Positions 18,230-27,126 are shown, counted from the first letter of the stretch. The stretch is DNA of 64,000 nucleotides from Constrictibacter sp. MBR-5 (GCF_040549485.1 NZ_JBEPTK010000002.1:434001-498000); one strand, 5' to 3'. A program made the numbers and translations. The notes: generated by a model from the letters alone, not told the origin.

Positions 18230-18826
18230 TCAACCGTCGCGTCGGTCACCGGCAGGATCAAATGCGAGTTCGGGATTATCCACTACCAGGCGTCGGAGAT
18301 CGTCCGGCGTTCCGTCCCACCAGCGGGTGGCCTCGATGCGGGCGATCGTGTCGGGATCGAACCGCAGGCGGGCCACTTTGGCGGGAACGCCGGTAACGAT
18401 GGCATAGTCGGGCACGTCGCGGGTCACGACCGCACCGGCTCCGATCACCGCACCCCGGCCGATGCTGCGGACCGACGCCAGGATGACGGCGTTGTGGCCG
18501 ATCCAGACGTCGTCGGACACCGTGCAGCGGGTGCGTGGGACCGTTTCGCGGTCCACCACGCCGAGATGCGGCATGTAGAAATACGGAGTCAGGCCGAGAA
18601 AGCCGACACCGTGATTGGCGTTCAGGATGACCGCATTCGGGGCGATGGAGCAGTAGCGTCCGATGACGGTGCCTGCGGGAATCCGCATCGGGTCGAAGCA
18701 GCCGTAGGAGTACAGCCCGACCTCGATCCCGTAGCGCGCGGCGAAGTGTCGGCGCAGCGCGAGGCTGTCCATTTCGCGGCGGCGCAGCAGGCGGAGCCGC
18801 ACCTTTTCGACGAGACGCGACAGCAT
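18230..18826 (-). CDS. CatB-related hexapeptide-repeat O-acetyltransferase
   Basis: A 198-residue left-handed beta-helix acetyltransferase that uses acetyl-CoA. Isoleucine-patch hexapeptide repeats run from about 50 to 150, interrupted by the loop around [10 protein letters not shown] that carries the catalytic histidine of xenobiotic and serine acetyltransferase relatives. The VWIGHNAVI and [11 protein letters not shown] segments are typical turns. The acceptor is unknown: a sugar, glycan or antibiotic. It lies 29 bases downstream of the enoyl-CoA hydratase in the same direction. Confidence 0.88.
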   Translation of the reverse strand: MLSRLVEKVRLRLLRRREMDSLALRRHFAARYGIEVGLYSYGCFDPMRIPAGTVIGRYCSIAPNAVILNANHGVGFLGLTPYFYMPHLGVVDRETVPRTRCTVSDDVWIGHNAVILASVRSIGRGAVIGAGAVVTRDVPDYAIVTGVPAKVARLRFDPDTIARIEATRWWDGTPDDLRRLVVDNPELAFDPAGDRRDG

Positions 18827-18855
18827 GGGCCGTCAGCCGCCCGACGCGAACGCGC

Positions 18856-19650
18856 TCAGCCCGTGGCGCCGCTGTTGGCCTGACTGGTTCGGGTGTGGCT
18901 GCGGCGGGCGACGAAGGCCTGTGCCGCCGCCTGGGGTTCGCCGGTGCCGAAGGCTTCGCGCTGGATGACGACGGCGGCCTCGATCGCCGCGTCGTAGGCC
19001 GGCTGGGTGAGTTCGCGCAGCCAGGCGCGGCTCAGCCGCATGGCGGTCGGCGGCTTGGCGCCCAGTTCGCGCGCCCGCTCGATCGCGCGCGGCAGGACCT
19101 GTTCCGGCGGTACGATCTCGTTGATCAGTCCGTAGCTCAGCGCTTCGTCGGCGCCGACGAAGCGGCAGGACAACGCCATCTCGGCCGTGCGTGCCAGCCC
19201 GATCACCTCGCGCATGATCATCGAGCCGACGATGCTCGGAATGCCGGCGTTCACCTCGGGCTGCGACATGCGCACGCCGGGATGGGCGATCCGCAAATCG
19301 CTGTGCAGCGAGATCTGGAAGCCAGCGCCCGCCGCGACGCCGTTCAGCGCCACGACGACGGGCTTCGTCATGTCGCGCACCGCGCCATAGAAGAGCTTCA
19401 GCTTCCTGAACCAGTCCCCGACATTGTCGGCGGTCAGGGTCAGCGCCATGTCGAGATCCTGGCCGGCCGAGAAGGCCCGGTTTCCGGCGGCCGTGATGAC
19501 GACGGCGCGGACGCCGGCATCGGCGTCGAGCGCCTGCATGGTGTCGATGAAGCGGGCCCGGAGTTCCTCGTCGACCGCGTTCAGCACCTCCGGGCGGTTG
19601 AACATGACGATCGCCACTTCGGCGTCGCGGCTGATCTCTATGACGGCCAT
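18856..19650 (-). CDS. Enoyl-CoA hydratase/isomerase family protein
   Basis: A 264-residue crotonase-fold protein that binds acyl-CoA thioesters. The oxyanion-hole segments are present: AFSAGQDLD near 60-68 and NGVAAGAGFQISLHSDLR near 103-120, followed by the PEVNAGI.S..GS block. The N- and C-terminal lengths fit a PaaG/PaaF-like hydratase. GGAAGAGA precedes the start. It lies between an SDR and an acetyltransferase, all leftward with short gaps, so an acyl-CoA degradation cluster is possible. Confidence 0.9.
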   Translation of the reverse strand: MAVIEISRDAEVAIVMFNRPEVLNAVDEELRARFIDTMQALDADAGVRAVVITAAGNRAFSAGQDLDMALTLTADNVGDWFRKLKLFYGAVRDMTKPVVVALNGVAAGAGFQISLHSDLRIAHPGVRMSQPEVNAGIPSIVGSMIMREVIGLARTAEMALSCRFVGADEALSYGLINEIVPPEQVLPRAIERARELGAKPPTAMRLSRAWLRELTQPAYDAAIEAAVVIQREAFGTGEPQAAAQAFVARRSHTRTSQANSGATG

Positions 19651-19689
19651 GGTCTCTTCCGGCAGAGGTTCGAGGGCAGGGGGCGGCGC

Positions 19690-20373
19690 CTACCAGGGAA
19701 TGGGCGATCCGTCGTAGTTGCGGAAGGCGCCGCTATCGGCGACGTCGAACCCGGCGACGACCTTGCGCATGCCCGCCGCGCTCTCTTCCGGCGTCACGGG
19801 TGCGGAGGGACCGCCCATGTCGGTGCGCACATGGCCCGGGTGCAGCAGGATGATGGAAATCCCGCGGTCCTTGAGGTCGACCGACAGGCTCTTCGCCGCC
19901 ATGTTCAACGCCGCCTTGCTGGAGTTGTAGCCGTAGCGGCCGCCCATCGTATTGAGTTCGATGCTGCCGAGCCGGCTGGTGACGAAGGCCATCTTCTTCT
20001 GCGCGCTGGCGGCGACGTGATCGGCGAAGGCCTCGGCCAGCTTGATCGGCGCCACGGTGTTGATCCGCAGCGTCTGCATCCAGACTTCGCTGTCGATGCT
20101 GCCGAGCGTACCCGCTTCGCGGCCGGCCACTCCGGCATTGTTGAAGAGGACGTCGATCGCCTCGTGGCGCATTTCGCGGGCCAGCGACGCCACGGCTGCG
20201 TCGTCGGTGACTTCCAGTCCCAGGGTATGCACGTCGCCGTCGATCGCATTGAGCGCCGAGGCGCCCGCCGGGTCGCGGCAGGTGGCGATGACCTTCCAAC
20301 CGTCCGCCGCATACTGTTTTGCCAGGTGCAGGCCGATTCCGCGGTTGGCGCCGGTAAGGAGGACTGTGGGCAA
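19690..20373 (-). CDS. Short-chain dehydrogenase/reductase (classical SDR), TTG start
   Basis: A 227-residue NAD(P)-dependent oxidoreductase. The nucleotide-binding motif TGANRGIG is at about 7-14, the NNAG motif near 80 and the catalytic Tyr-x3-Lys in YGYNSSKA. It resembles the small C-factor/sniffer-type carbonyl reductases. The start is a TTG at 20373: AGGAG lies at good distance upstream and the protein then begins just before the first beta strand, while the long upstream open frame is unrelated. Substrate unknown. Confidence 0.88.
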   Translation of the reverse strand: MPTVLLTGANRGIGLHLAKQYAADGWKVIATCRDPAGASALNAIDGDVHTLGLEVTDDAAVASLAREMRHEAIDVLFNNAGVAGREAGTLGSIDSEVWMQTLRINTVAPIKLAEAFADHVAASAQKKMAFVTSRLGSIELNTMGGRYGYNSSKAALNMAAKSLSVDLKDRGISIILLHPGHVRTDMGGPSAPVTPEESAAGMRKVVAGFDVADSGAFRNYDGSPIPW

Positions 20374-20441
20374 GGCGGGCTCCTGGGCTGGGCGTTTCCA
20401 GTTGCCACTATAGGCGTTTCGTCCGGCGCGGTCTTCCCCGC

Positions 20442-21407
20442 TCAGGACGAGGCCGCCACCGCCGCGACCAGGGTCGCCTGCACCGCGCAAGCACCGAGGA
20501 ACAGGCGCAGCGCCGCCGCGATGTCGGCCGGGGTCGCTGCGGTCCGGCCGCCGTCGTTCATCCAGCCGTCGTCGACGACGTGGCCCGCATAGGCGCGCGG
20601 TCCGGCGAGTGCTACGCCCAGCGCCCCGGCCATCGCCGCCTCGGGCCAGCCGGCGTTCGGCGAGCGGTGCCGGCCCGCATCCCGCCGCACCGCCGCCAGT
20701 GCGGCACGGAAGCCGCCGCGCGGGATGGCCGCCACCGCGATGAACAGCGCCGTCAGGCGCGAGGCCGGCAGGTTGACCAGATCGTCCAGCCGCGCCGCCG
20801 CCCAGCCGAAGTCGCGGTGCCGCTCGGTCCTGTGGCCGATCATCGAGTCCGCCGTGTTGATCGCCTTGTAGGCCAGCATGCCCGGCAGTCCGGCGACCGC
20901 GAACCAGAAGGCCGGCGCCACGATGCCGTCGGAGAAATTCTCGGCGAGCGACTCGATCGCCGCGCGGCACACGCCGGGCTCGTCGAGCCGTTCCGGATCG
21001 CGCCCGACGATCATCGACACCGCCCGCCGCGCACCGGGCAAGCCCGCGTCGCGGAAGCCCGCCGCCACCGCCGCCACATGCTCGTACAGGCTGCGCTGCG
21101 CCAGCAGCACCGCCGCCACGACGATCTCGCCGAGCCAGCCGAACGGCACCTGCGCCAGGATTGCGTGCAGGGCCGCACCCGCCGTCGCCGCACCCCCGGC
21201 GATCAGCGCGATGGCGGCGACGCCCAGCGCCCTCCGCCTGCCCGCCGCATGCGTTGGCCTGTTCATCCGCCCGTCGAGCCACGCGATGCCGTTGCCGATC
21301 CAGACCACCGGATGCGGCAGCCGCCGCCACAGCCACGCCGGATCGCCGACCACGGCGTCCAGCGCCAGCGCCGCCAGCAGCAGCCACCAACCGTCGGGCG
21401 CCGCCAT
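20442..21407 (-). CDS. cbiB: Adenosylcobinamide-phosphate synthase CbiB/CobD
   Basis: Attaches the aminopropanol (phosphate) arm to adenosylcobyric acid in cobalamin synthesis; it is an inner-membrane enzyme. The 321-residue protein has the family pattern: DAVVGDPAWLWRRLPHPVVWIG at the N-terminus, the SMIVGRDPERLDE and AAIESLAENFSDGIVAPAFW blocks in the middle, and RRDAGRHRSPNAGWPEAAMAGAL toward the end, with about five hydrophobic helices. It starts 2 bases after the BtuF-like gene stops, so the two form one unit that links corrinoid uptake with corrinoid assembly. The rest of the cob pathway is not in the window. Confidence 0.95.
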   Translation of the reverse strand: MAAPDGWWLLLAALALDAVVGDPAWLWRRLPHPVVWIGNGIAWLDGRMNRPTHAAGRRRALGVAAIALIAGGAATAGAALHAILAQVPFGWLGEIVVAAVLLAQRSLYEHVAAVAAGFRDAGLPGARRAVSMIVGRDPERLDEPGVCRAAIESLAENFSDGIVAPAFWFAVAGLPGMLAYKAINTADSMIGHRTERHRDFGWAAARLDDLVNLPASRLTALFIAVAAIPRGGFRAALAAVRRDAGRHRSPNAGWPEAAMAGALGVALAGPRAYAGHVVDDGWMNDGGRTAATPADIAAALRLFLGACAVQATLVAAVAASS

Positions 21408-21409
21408 CC

Positions 21410-22231
21410 CTAGTGTGCGGCGACGGCGTGGCGCAGGGTCGCGACCGCCGTCGCCGTCATCGGCCCGCCGCAGATCACCAGCGCCTGGGGCATGGCGATC
21501 CGCCGCTCCGGCGGCACCGCCGCGGCCAGCGCCGGGTGGCGCAGCATGTAGGTCCCCTGGTCCTCCAGCCGCGGCGTCAGGCTGTCGACCAGCAGGATGT
21601 CCGGCCGCGTCATGACGACCGCCTCCAGGTCGACGCGGCCGGTGCGCTGCAGGCCCATCGCCGCCGCCGCGTTGCGCAGGCCGGCCGTCGCCATGATCTC
21701 GGACACCAGGCTGCTCGCCCCGTTGGCGAAGCCGCGCCGCTGATAGTAGAGGGCCGTCGCGCCGCTTTCGGCGGGGACGCCCGCCGCGATCTCACGGTCG
21801 AGCTCGGCCACCAGCCGCTCGCCGCGCTCGGGATGGCCCAGCAGCGCCGCCAGCTCGCGCGTCGTCCTGCGCACGGCCTCGAACGTCTCGGCCGAGGCCA
21901 CGTCGACCACGCGATAGCCCATCCGCCGCAGCAGGCTGCGCGTCTCGCGCCGGGTGAAGGTGCCGCCCAGCACGAGGTCGGGCTGCAGGCGGATCACCTC
22001 CTCGGCGGCGCCGCGGATCTGCGGGATTCCCTCGGCCTGCGCCGCCGCAGCCGACATGGTCGGGTCGCCGACGAAATTGGTCAGGGCGGCGATCTGCGCC
22101 CGGTCGGCGAGCGCCAGCAGATACTGGTCGACGCACAGGTTCAGCGACACGACGCGCTGCGGCGCCGCCGCTGCCGGGGCGGCGGCGAGCATCATCACGG
22201 CGGCGAGGAGCATGGTCAGGCGGCGCGGCAT
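21410..22231 (-). CDS. btuF: BtuF-like periplasmic corrinoid/cobalt-type binding protein
   Basis: A 273-residue class III (helical-hinge) periplasmic binding protein of an ABC importer. There is a clear Sec signal peptide (cleavage near Ala-Ala-Ala at 21-23). The mature domain begins RVVSLNLCVDQYLLALAD, typical of BtuF/FecB-like proteins, and continues through the IRLQPDLVL and RPDILLVD blocks. It is translationally close to cbiB, which makes vitamin B12 or a precursor the most likely ligand. No BtuC/BtuD genes lie beside it, so a ferric-siderophore ligand is not excluded. Confidence 0.8.
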   Translation of the reverse strand: MPRRLTMLLAAVMMLAAAPAAAAPQRVVSLNLCVDQYLLALADRAQIAALTNFVGDPTMSAAAAQAEGIPQIRGAAEEVIRLQPDLVLGGTFTRRETRSLLRRMGYRVVDVASAETFEAVRRTTRELAALLGHPERGERLVAELDREIAAGVPAESGATALYYQRRGFANGASSLVSEIMATAGLRNAAAAMGLQRTGRVDLEAVVMTRPDILLVDSLTPRLEDQGTYMLRHPALAAAVPPERRIAMPQALVICGGPMTATAVATLRHAVAAH

Positions 22232-22257
22232 GGCGCACCCATCGCGCGAAGCGGCCT

Positions 22258-22273
22258 CCGGCGCAAGCGCCGG
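22258..22273 (-). terminator. Perfect GC hairpin between the MFS exporter and btuF
   Basis: A 7-bp perfect stem with a 2-base loop (22258-22264 with 22267-22273) lies 31 bases past the MFS stop and 26 bases before the btuF start. No U-tract; it may be a terminator or an mRNA stabiliser. Confidence 0.45.
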
Positions 22274-22304
22274 ATGCGCTCGCCTGCCGCTGGAAGCCGC
22301 CGGC

Positions 22305-23975
22305 TCAGCCCTCGTGCAGGTGATTGTGATGATGCGACGCCGTGGCGTGCGCGCCCGGCCGCGTCGGCCGCTCGATCATCCGGTGCACGCGCGGCGGCCC
22401 GTCGCCGCGATGCAGGGCGCGCGCATGGTCGGTGAGCGCGACGTCCGACTGCGTCGTGCGCTGGTTGTGGCGCACATAGTCCAGCCAAGTCGGCACGTGG
22501 TAGCGCTCGATCCACAGCCGCGGATCGGCGAGGTCGCGCATCAGCGTCCAGTGGCGCGCGCCGTCGCGGCGGTGGATGCGCCGCCGGTCGGCCATCGCCT
22601 CCAGGAACTCGTCGATGTCGGCCTCGTCGATCAGATACTCGATCTGGATCACGATCGGGCCGCTGCGCTGCTGGATGTCGACCGCCAGGTCCGGCGCCGT
22701 CCAGCGGCTGACCGGCTCCAGGTTGAGACCGGAGGTCGAGGGCAGGGGCAGCAGCAGCCCGATCGCGGCGCAGACCAGCTGAACCGCGCCCGCGATGCAG
22801 AGCGCGGTTAGCAGGTCGTGACTGCCGGCGACGACGCCCCAGACCCAGCTGCCCAGCGCCATGCCGCCGAACGCGGCCACCTGGTAGAGCGCCAGCATCC
22901 GCGCGACCACCCAGCGCGGCGTCGACAGCTGCACCGTCACGTTGAAGGTCGACAGGGCCAGAACCCAGCCCGCGCCCGCCAGGGCCAGCGCCGCCATGCT
23001 GGCGAGCAGCCACGGGCTCACGCCCACGACGATGGTGGCGAGGCCGAAGCCGACGCAGGACAGCCGCACCATCATCTCGTTCGACAGCCGCGCGCGCAGC
23101 CGCGTGCTCGCCATGGCACCACCCACCGCACCCGCGCCGAAGGCGCCGAGCAGCAGGCCGAAGGTCAGCGGCCCGCCGTCGATGCCGTGCTTGGCCACCA
23201 GCGGCAGCAGCGCCTGCACCGCGCTCGCCGCGAAGCCGAAGACGAGCGCGCGCAGCAGCACCGTCCCGACCCGCCCCGACATGGCGGCGAAGCGCAACCC
23301 GGCACCCATCGCCACGCGCAGGCTCTCGCGCGGCAGGGTGCGTGCCTCGGCCGCCGGCTTCCAGCGCAGCAGCACGAAGATCAGGCCGAGATAGCTGAAG
23401 GCGTTGACGGTGAAGGCGGCCGCGGCCCCGGCGGTCGCGACGATCATGCCGCCCACCGCCGGTCCGACGCTGCGCGCCAGGTTGAAGCCCATCGAGTTGA
23501 GGACCACGGCGCCGGGCAGGTCCACCTTCGGCACCATCTCGCCGACCGACGCCTGCCAGGCCGGACCGTTGAGCGCGGTGCCGCAGCCGATCAGGAAGGT
23601 GAAGGTCAGCAGCAGCCAGGGCGTGATCACGCCGGCCCAGGCGCAGGCGGTCAGCAGGATCGAGGCGGCCAGCATGAAGGCCTGCGCCGCCAGCATCATC
23701 GTGCGCCGGTCCAGCGTGTCGGCGAGCGCGCCCGCCGGCAGCGACAGCAGCATGATCGGCAGCGTCACCGACGCCTGCACCAGCGCCACCGTCTCGGCCG
23801 TGCCGATCGACGTCATCATCCACGACGCGCCCACGGCCTGGATCAGCCCGCCGAAATTCGACGCCAGGCTGGCGATCCACACCGCCCGGAATACCGGACT
23901 GTTGAGGGGGGCGAAGAGGGAAGGGGTGGCCGGCTTGGCGGCGCGAGCCGGGTCTGCTGAATCCAATGGTCTCAC
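22305..23975 (-). CDS. MFS transporter of the MFS_3/EntS group with a soluble C-terminal domain
   Basis: A 556-residue major facilitator with twelve predicted helices (about 28-420) of the PF05977 type, which includes the enterobactin exporter EntS. The loop motif GALADTLDRRTMM between helices 2 and 3 is typical. Residues about 430-556 form a soluble, cytoplasmic domain found in many members of this subfamily, with a dimeric ferredoxin-like look and a His-rich tail (HHHNH). The start is a GTG at 23975 with AGGT upstream. Substrate unknown; export of a siderophore-like compound or drug is the usual assignment. It precedes btuF by 73 bases with a hairpin between. Confidence 0.88.
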   Translation of the reverse strand: MRPLDSADPARAAKPATPSLFAPLNSPVFRAVWIASLASNFGGLIQAVGASWMMTSIGTAETVALVQASVTLPIMLLSLPAGALADTLDRRTMMLAAQAFMLAASILLTACAWAGVITPWLLLTFTFLIGCGTALNGPAWQASVGEMVPKVDLPGAVVLNSMGFNLARSVGPAVGGMIVATAGAAAAFTVNAFSYLGLIFVLLRWKPAAEARTLPRESLRVAMGAGLRFAAMSGRVGTVLLRALVFGFAASAVQALLPLVAKHGIDGGPLTFGLLLGAFGAGAVGGAMASTRLRARLSNEMMVRLSCVGFGLATIVVGVSPWLLASMAALALAGAGWVLALSTFNVTVQLSTPRWVVARMLALYQVAAFGGMALGSWVWGVVAGSHDLLTALCIAGAVQLVCAAIGLLLPLPSTSGLNLEPVSRWTAPDLAVDIQQRSGPIVIQIEYLIDEADIDEFLEAMADRRRIHRRDGARHWTLMRDLADPRLWIERYHVPTWLDYVRHNQRTTQSDVALTDHARALHRGDGPPRVHRMIERPTRPGAHATASHHHNHLHEG

Positions 23976-24047
23976 ACCAACCTGATGTCGTCGGGCGCAA
24001 GGCTAGCAGCTTGCCGCGCCGGCTCCGAGCGTCGATCCGCACCTCGA

Positions 24048-25214
24048 CTATCTCTGCCGCACCGCGATGCGGCGCAGCATCAGGGCCGCGCCGGCAAGGA
24101 GGGCCGCTGCGACCGCGGCGCTGGTGGTGTAGCTGGAGTCCGCCGCGTAGAGCCAGGCGCTGGCCATGCCGCCGGCGGCGGCACCGGTCTGGAACAGGGC
24201 GTTCAGCACGGCATTCAGGCTGGCGCGCTCGGTCGGTGCCACGAGCAGCATGGCGCCGCCCAGCATCAGCGCTAGCATCAGGTCACGGCCGAAGGCGAAG
24301 CCGCCATAGAGCAGCGCCTGCCCGACCAGCCCCTGTCCGGCGAGCGGCGCCAGCAGCGCGACGGCCGCCGTGGCGCCGGCGGCGACGGCGCACAGGCCGA
24401 GCGGATGCCGGAAGCCCCGTGCCAGCCGGCCGGCCAGTAGCGCCCCGGCGACGCCGCCCAGCCCGCCGACGAACAGCATCGTCCCCACCGTCGCCGGCGT
24501 GGCGCCGCCACCCTCCAGGATCCAGGCGGGATAGAGCCCGAGGAACAGGAAGATGGCCGCGCTGTAGGCGAGATAGGCGAGCAGCACGCGCCGCGTGTCC
24601 GGCCCGCCGGAGAAGGAGAGCAGCCGCGCGCGATAGGTCGCCGGCCCGATCGGCAGCGTCGCCCGCAGGGCGAGCGGCGTCGGCGGCAGCAGCATCGCCG
24701 CGACGGCGAGCAGGGCGGCGAACGCCGCCAGCCCGGCCAGCGCCACGCGCCAGTCGAGCAGGCCGCCCGACACCACCCCCAGCGACAGCGACAGCAGCAT
24801 CGCCACCGGTGCCGCCGAGGTGACGTAGCCGGTGATCCGCGCGCGAGCCTCGGCGGGGTAATAGTCCGAGACGGCCGCGAACACCGACGCGCCGACCATC
24901 GGCATGAACAGGCCCGTCGCCGCCCGCAGCGCGATGACCGTCGCCGCGTCGGGCGCGAAGGCCGTCGCCAGCAGGGTCACCGCCGCACCGCAGCCGCCGG
25001 CCGCGATGAACCGCTTGCGCCCGTAACGGTCGATGAACGGCCCCAGCACCAGATTGCCGACCAGCGCCGCCACCGGGAACGCCGCCAGGATGGCACCCGC
25101 CTCGACGCTGCCAAGGTCGAGATCCCGCCGCATGAAGGGCAGCAGCGGGATGATGACCGCGACGTTGACGTTGATCAGGAAGAACCCGCCCCAGACGACG
25201 GCGACGATCGGCAC
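24048..25214 (-). CDS. MFS transporter (arabinose efflux/DHA1-like), GTG start
   Basis: A 388-residue major facilitator with twelve predicted helices. The motif GPFIDRYGRKRF after helix 2 is the conserved MFS loop, and SDYYPAEARARITGY follows helix 4. I chose the GTG at 25214: GGAG lies six bases upstream, and the first helix (VPIVAVVWGGFFLIN) begins at once, as usual in the family. The frame stays open for 51 more codons upstream, but that sequence is basic and proline-rich, with no site. Substrate unknown. It is divergent from the NodB-like gene. Confidence 0.85.
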   Translation of the reverse strand: MPIVAVVWGGFFLINVNVAVIIPLLPFMRRDLDLGSVEAGAILAAFPVAALVGNLVLGPFIDRYGRKRFIAAGGCGAAVTLLATAFAPDAATVIALRAATGLFMPMVGASVFAAVSDYYPAEARARITGYVTSAAPVAMLLSLSLGVVSGGLLDWRVALAGLAAFAALLAVAAMLLPPTPLALRATLPIGPATYRARLLSFSGGPDTRRVLLAYLAYSAAIFLFLGLYPAWILEGGGATPATVGTMLFVGGLGGVAGALLAGRLARGFRHPLGLCAVAAGATAAVALLAPLAGQGLVGQALLYGGFAFGRDLMLALMLGGAMLLVAPTERASLNAVLNALFQTGAAAGGMASAWLYAADSSYTTSAAVAAALLAGAALMLRRIAVRQR

Positions 25215-25343
25215 GCGGGTCTCCGGGGTGGCGGGAAGGAGGGGAAGGCGGCGGCGCTTCGGTGGCGGAAACGCTAGAGCAGGGATCGTGCCGGCACGAT
25301 GCGACCCGCCCGCGACGGCCGCGCATTCGGCGCGCGCCTGGCC

Positions 25344-25382
25344 TACACTGCACCCTTTACACTGCACCCTTTACGTTGCACC
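25344..25382. repeat. 14-bp tandem repeat, nearly three copies
   Basis: Two exact copies of a 14-base unit (25344-25357 and 25358-25371) and a third, partial and mutated copy lie between the MFS and NodB-like genes, ending about 22 bases before the latter's start. The unit contains TGCACC. It may be an operator array or simple slippage. Confidence 0.65.
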
Positions 25383-25404
25383 GGCCCCGTATCCGCGAGC
25401 GCCC

Positions 25405-26055
25405 ATGCCCGACCTGACCCTGAGCTTCGACAACGGCCCCGATCCGGCGACGACGCCGCGCGTGCTCGACATCCTGGCGGCGCGCGGCCTGCGCACGACC
25501 TTCTTCCTCGTCGGCTCAAAGCTGGGCGATCCCGCTTGCCGCGACCTCGCCGTCCGCGCCCGTGCCGAAGGCCACCGGCTCGGCAACCATACGTTCACCC
25601 ACGAGACGCCGCTCGGCGCGGATCCCGACCCCGGCGTCGTGGAACGCGAACTGGTGCCGACGGCACGCCTCCTCGCCGACCTGGGGGAGGAGGGCAGGCT
25701 GTTCCGGCCGTTCGGCGGCGGCGGCAATCTGGACCGCCGCCTGCTGAAGCCGTCCGTCGTGCGCTGGCTGGAGCGGGAGCGTTATGACTGCGTCCTGTGG
25801 AACGCCATCCCGCGCGACTGGGCCGACCCGGACGGCTGGGTCGACCGCGCCCTGGCGCAGATCGAGGAGCGATCCTGGACACTCATGGTCCTGCACGACC
25901 TGCCGACGGGCGCCATGGATCACCTGGAGCGCTTCCTCGACCAAGCGGCCGCCCGCGGCGCCCGCTTCCGCCAGGACTTCCCGCCCGACTGCGTGCCGAT
26001 CCGCCAGGGCAGGGCCGTCCTGCCGATCGACGGCTACGTCTCGGACCTGGACTGA
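25405..26055 (+). CDS. Polysaccharide deacetylase (NodB-fold) family protein with altered metal motif
   Basis: A 216-residue protein with a NodB homology domain. Motif 1 reads SFDNGPD (Asp9, Asn10), where active deacetylases have TFDDGP: the general base Asp is kept but the metal-binding Asp is Asn. Motif 2, the His-x3-His metal pair, is intact in GNHTFTH. The later RPFGGGGN segment corresponds to motif 3 (RxPxG) with changes, and LMVLHDLP holds the motif 5 histidine. There is no signal peptide, so the substrate is probably cytosolic or the protein has lost glycan deacetylation. The ATG at 25405 has no strong site. Confidence 0.82.
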   Translation: MPDLTLSFDNGPDPATTPRVLDILAARGLRTTFFLVGSKLGDPACRDLAVRARAEGHRLGNHTFTHETPLGADPDPGVVERELVPTARLLADLGEEGRLFRPFGGGGNLDRRLLKPSVVRWLERERYDCVLWNAIPRDWADPDGWVDRALAQIEERSWTLMVLHDLPTGAMDHLERFLDQAAARGARFRQDFPPDCVPIRQGRAVLPIDGYVSDLD

Positions 26056-26088
26056 GTGGGACGGTAGAGCCTCAGCGCGCCATCTGCC

Positions 26089-26409
26089 TCAGCGTACGGT
26101 CTGGCCCAGCGCGTCGCACCGCACCCACCACTGCTGGGCCGCTGCGACATCGCGCAGCTGCTGCAGCACCCCGTCCTGCGACGACGACAGGTCGACGACG
26201 CACAGGCGGCCACGGTCCGTGTCGACCGGCGTGACCTTCAGCACCCGGCAGTCGTCCGGCATCAGCTTGCTGTCGCTGCTGATCACCTGTTCGAGGCTAC
26301 GCTGCGACTGGCAGCCGGTCAGCGTCTCCTGCGCGGCGGCCGGCATCGCGAGCACGCCGAGAACAACCAGGAACGGCGGAAGGGCGGCGAGCGGTCTGGA
26401 AAGGCGCAT
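26089..26409 (-). CDS. Small exported protein of unknown function
   Basis: A 106-residue protein with a clear Sec signal peptide (MRLSRPL start, hydrophobic core, cleavage near Ala-Ala-Ala-Gln at about 24-27). The mature part of about 80 residues contains four cysteines, which would allow two disulfides in the periplasm. GGAGA lies 9 bases upstream of the ATG at 26409; a longer start at 26451 would bury the signal peptide. I do not recognise the family. It is convergent with the NodB-like gene. Confidence 0.65.
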   Translation of the reverse strand: MRLSRPLAALPPFLVVLGVLAMPAAAQETLTGCQSQRSLEQVISSDSKLMPDDCRVLKVTPVDTDRGRLCVVDLSSSQDGVLQQLRDVAAAQQWWVRCDALGQTVR

Positions 26410-26538
26410 GCGATGGTTCTCCTGCCGGGGGCACGGGTTCGGTTGGTCCATGTCTCCAACCGACCAGGGCCGCCGACGGTTCCACCGCCGCGGATCCCAG
26501 CCGATGCGCCGGTCGCCCGGATCATCCTGCCTGATGCC

Positions 26539-27126
26539 TCACCCCGCCCGCGCACGCTCCCGTTCACACCGGTAGTAGCCGCGGTATCCCGCGCGCAGTT
26601 CGTCGCCGACCTCGAAGACCAGGTCCGCCTCGGTCTGCATCTCGCCGCCGGCCTCCGCCGCGGCTCCCGCGAGCGGCGTGAGGGTCAGGCGGATGCGGCC
26701 GGCTTCCAGCAGCAGGCCGTCGTCGGCCGGCGTGGCGCCGGCCCGGATCAGGTTGCCGTTCAGCTTGACGATCCCCTCGTGCGCGGCGGCGGCCAGCATT
26801 CGCGCGGCCAGGACCGGCTTGCCGCTGCTGGTGTAGCGGAAGGTGCAGCGCGGGCCGTCGCCCAGGGCGGCGCGGATCTCGGCCTCCTGCATCGGCGCCG
26901 GATCGAGCGTCGCCACCTGCGCACCGGCGATCGCCTCCTCGGCCGGGAGGATCCGCGCCGGCTCCGGTGCGCGGATCCCGGCGAGGTCGTCGTCCGGGGC
27001 GCCGCCTTCGCCGCAGCCCGCCGCGGCTAAGAGAACGAGGATGAGGGCGTGCCGTGCCGCCCGGTGCTTCGATCGACCGGCCCGCCCGCATGGACGGCCG
27101 GATCGGCTGGTAAAGGTCTCGAGCAT
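26539..27126 (-). CDS. Putative lipoprotein, third gene of the cytochrome c / DUF305 operon
   Basis: A 195-residue protein. After a basic start comes a hydrophobic stretch ending in LAAAGCGEG, which resembles a lipobox with the cysteine near residue 38, so it is probably anchored in a membrane as a lipoprotein. The remainder is a single soluble domain of unknown function. Its ATG overlaps the stop of the DUF305 gene by one base (TGATG), implying translational coupling and a shared role with DUF305 and the cytochrome. No enzymatic motif is visible. Confidence 0.7.
   Translation of the reverse strand: MLETFTSRSGRPCGRAGRSKHRAARHALILVLLAAAGCGEGGAPDDDLAGIRAPEPARILPAEEAIAGAQVATLDPAPMQEAEIRAALGDGPRCTFRYTSSGKPVLAARMLAAAAHEGIVKLNGNLIRAGATPADDGLLLEAGRIRLTLTPLAGAAAEAGGEMQTEADLVFEVGDELRAGYRGYYRCERERARAG

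Noticed and set aside
19690-21390. Apparent 566-residue fusion of an SDR with an upstream extension
   Set aside because: The extension lies over cbiB in another frame. The TTG at 20373 with AGGAG upstream gives a normal-length SDR.
22232-22304. Cobalamin riboswitch before btuF
   Set aside because: The 73-base gap is far too short for a B12 riboswitch and holds only a small hairpin.
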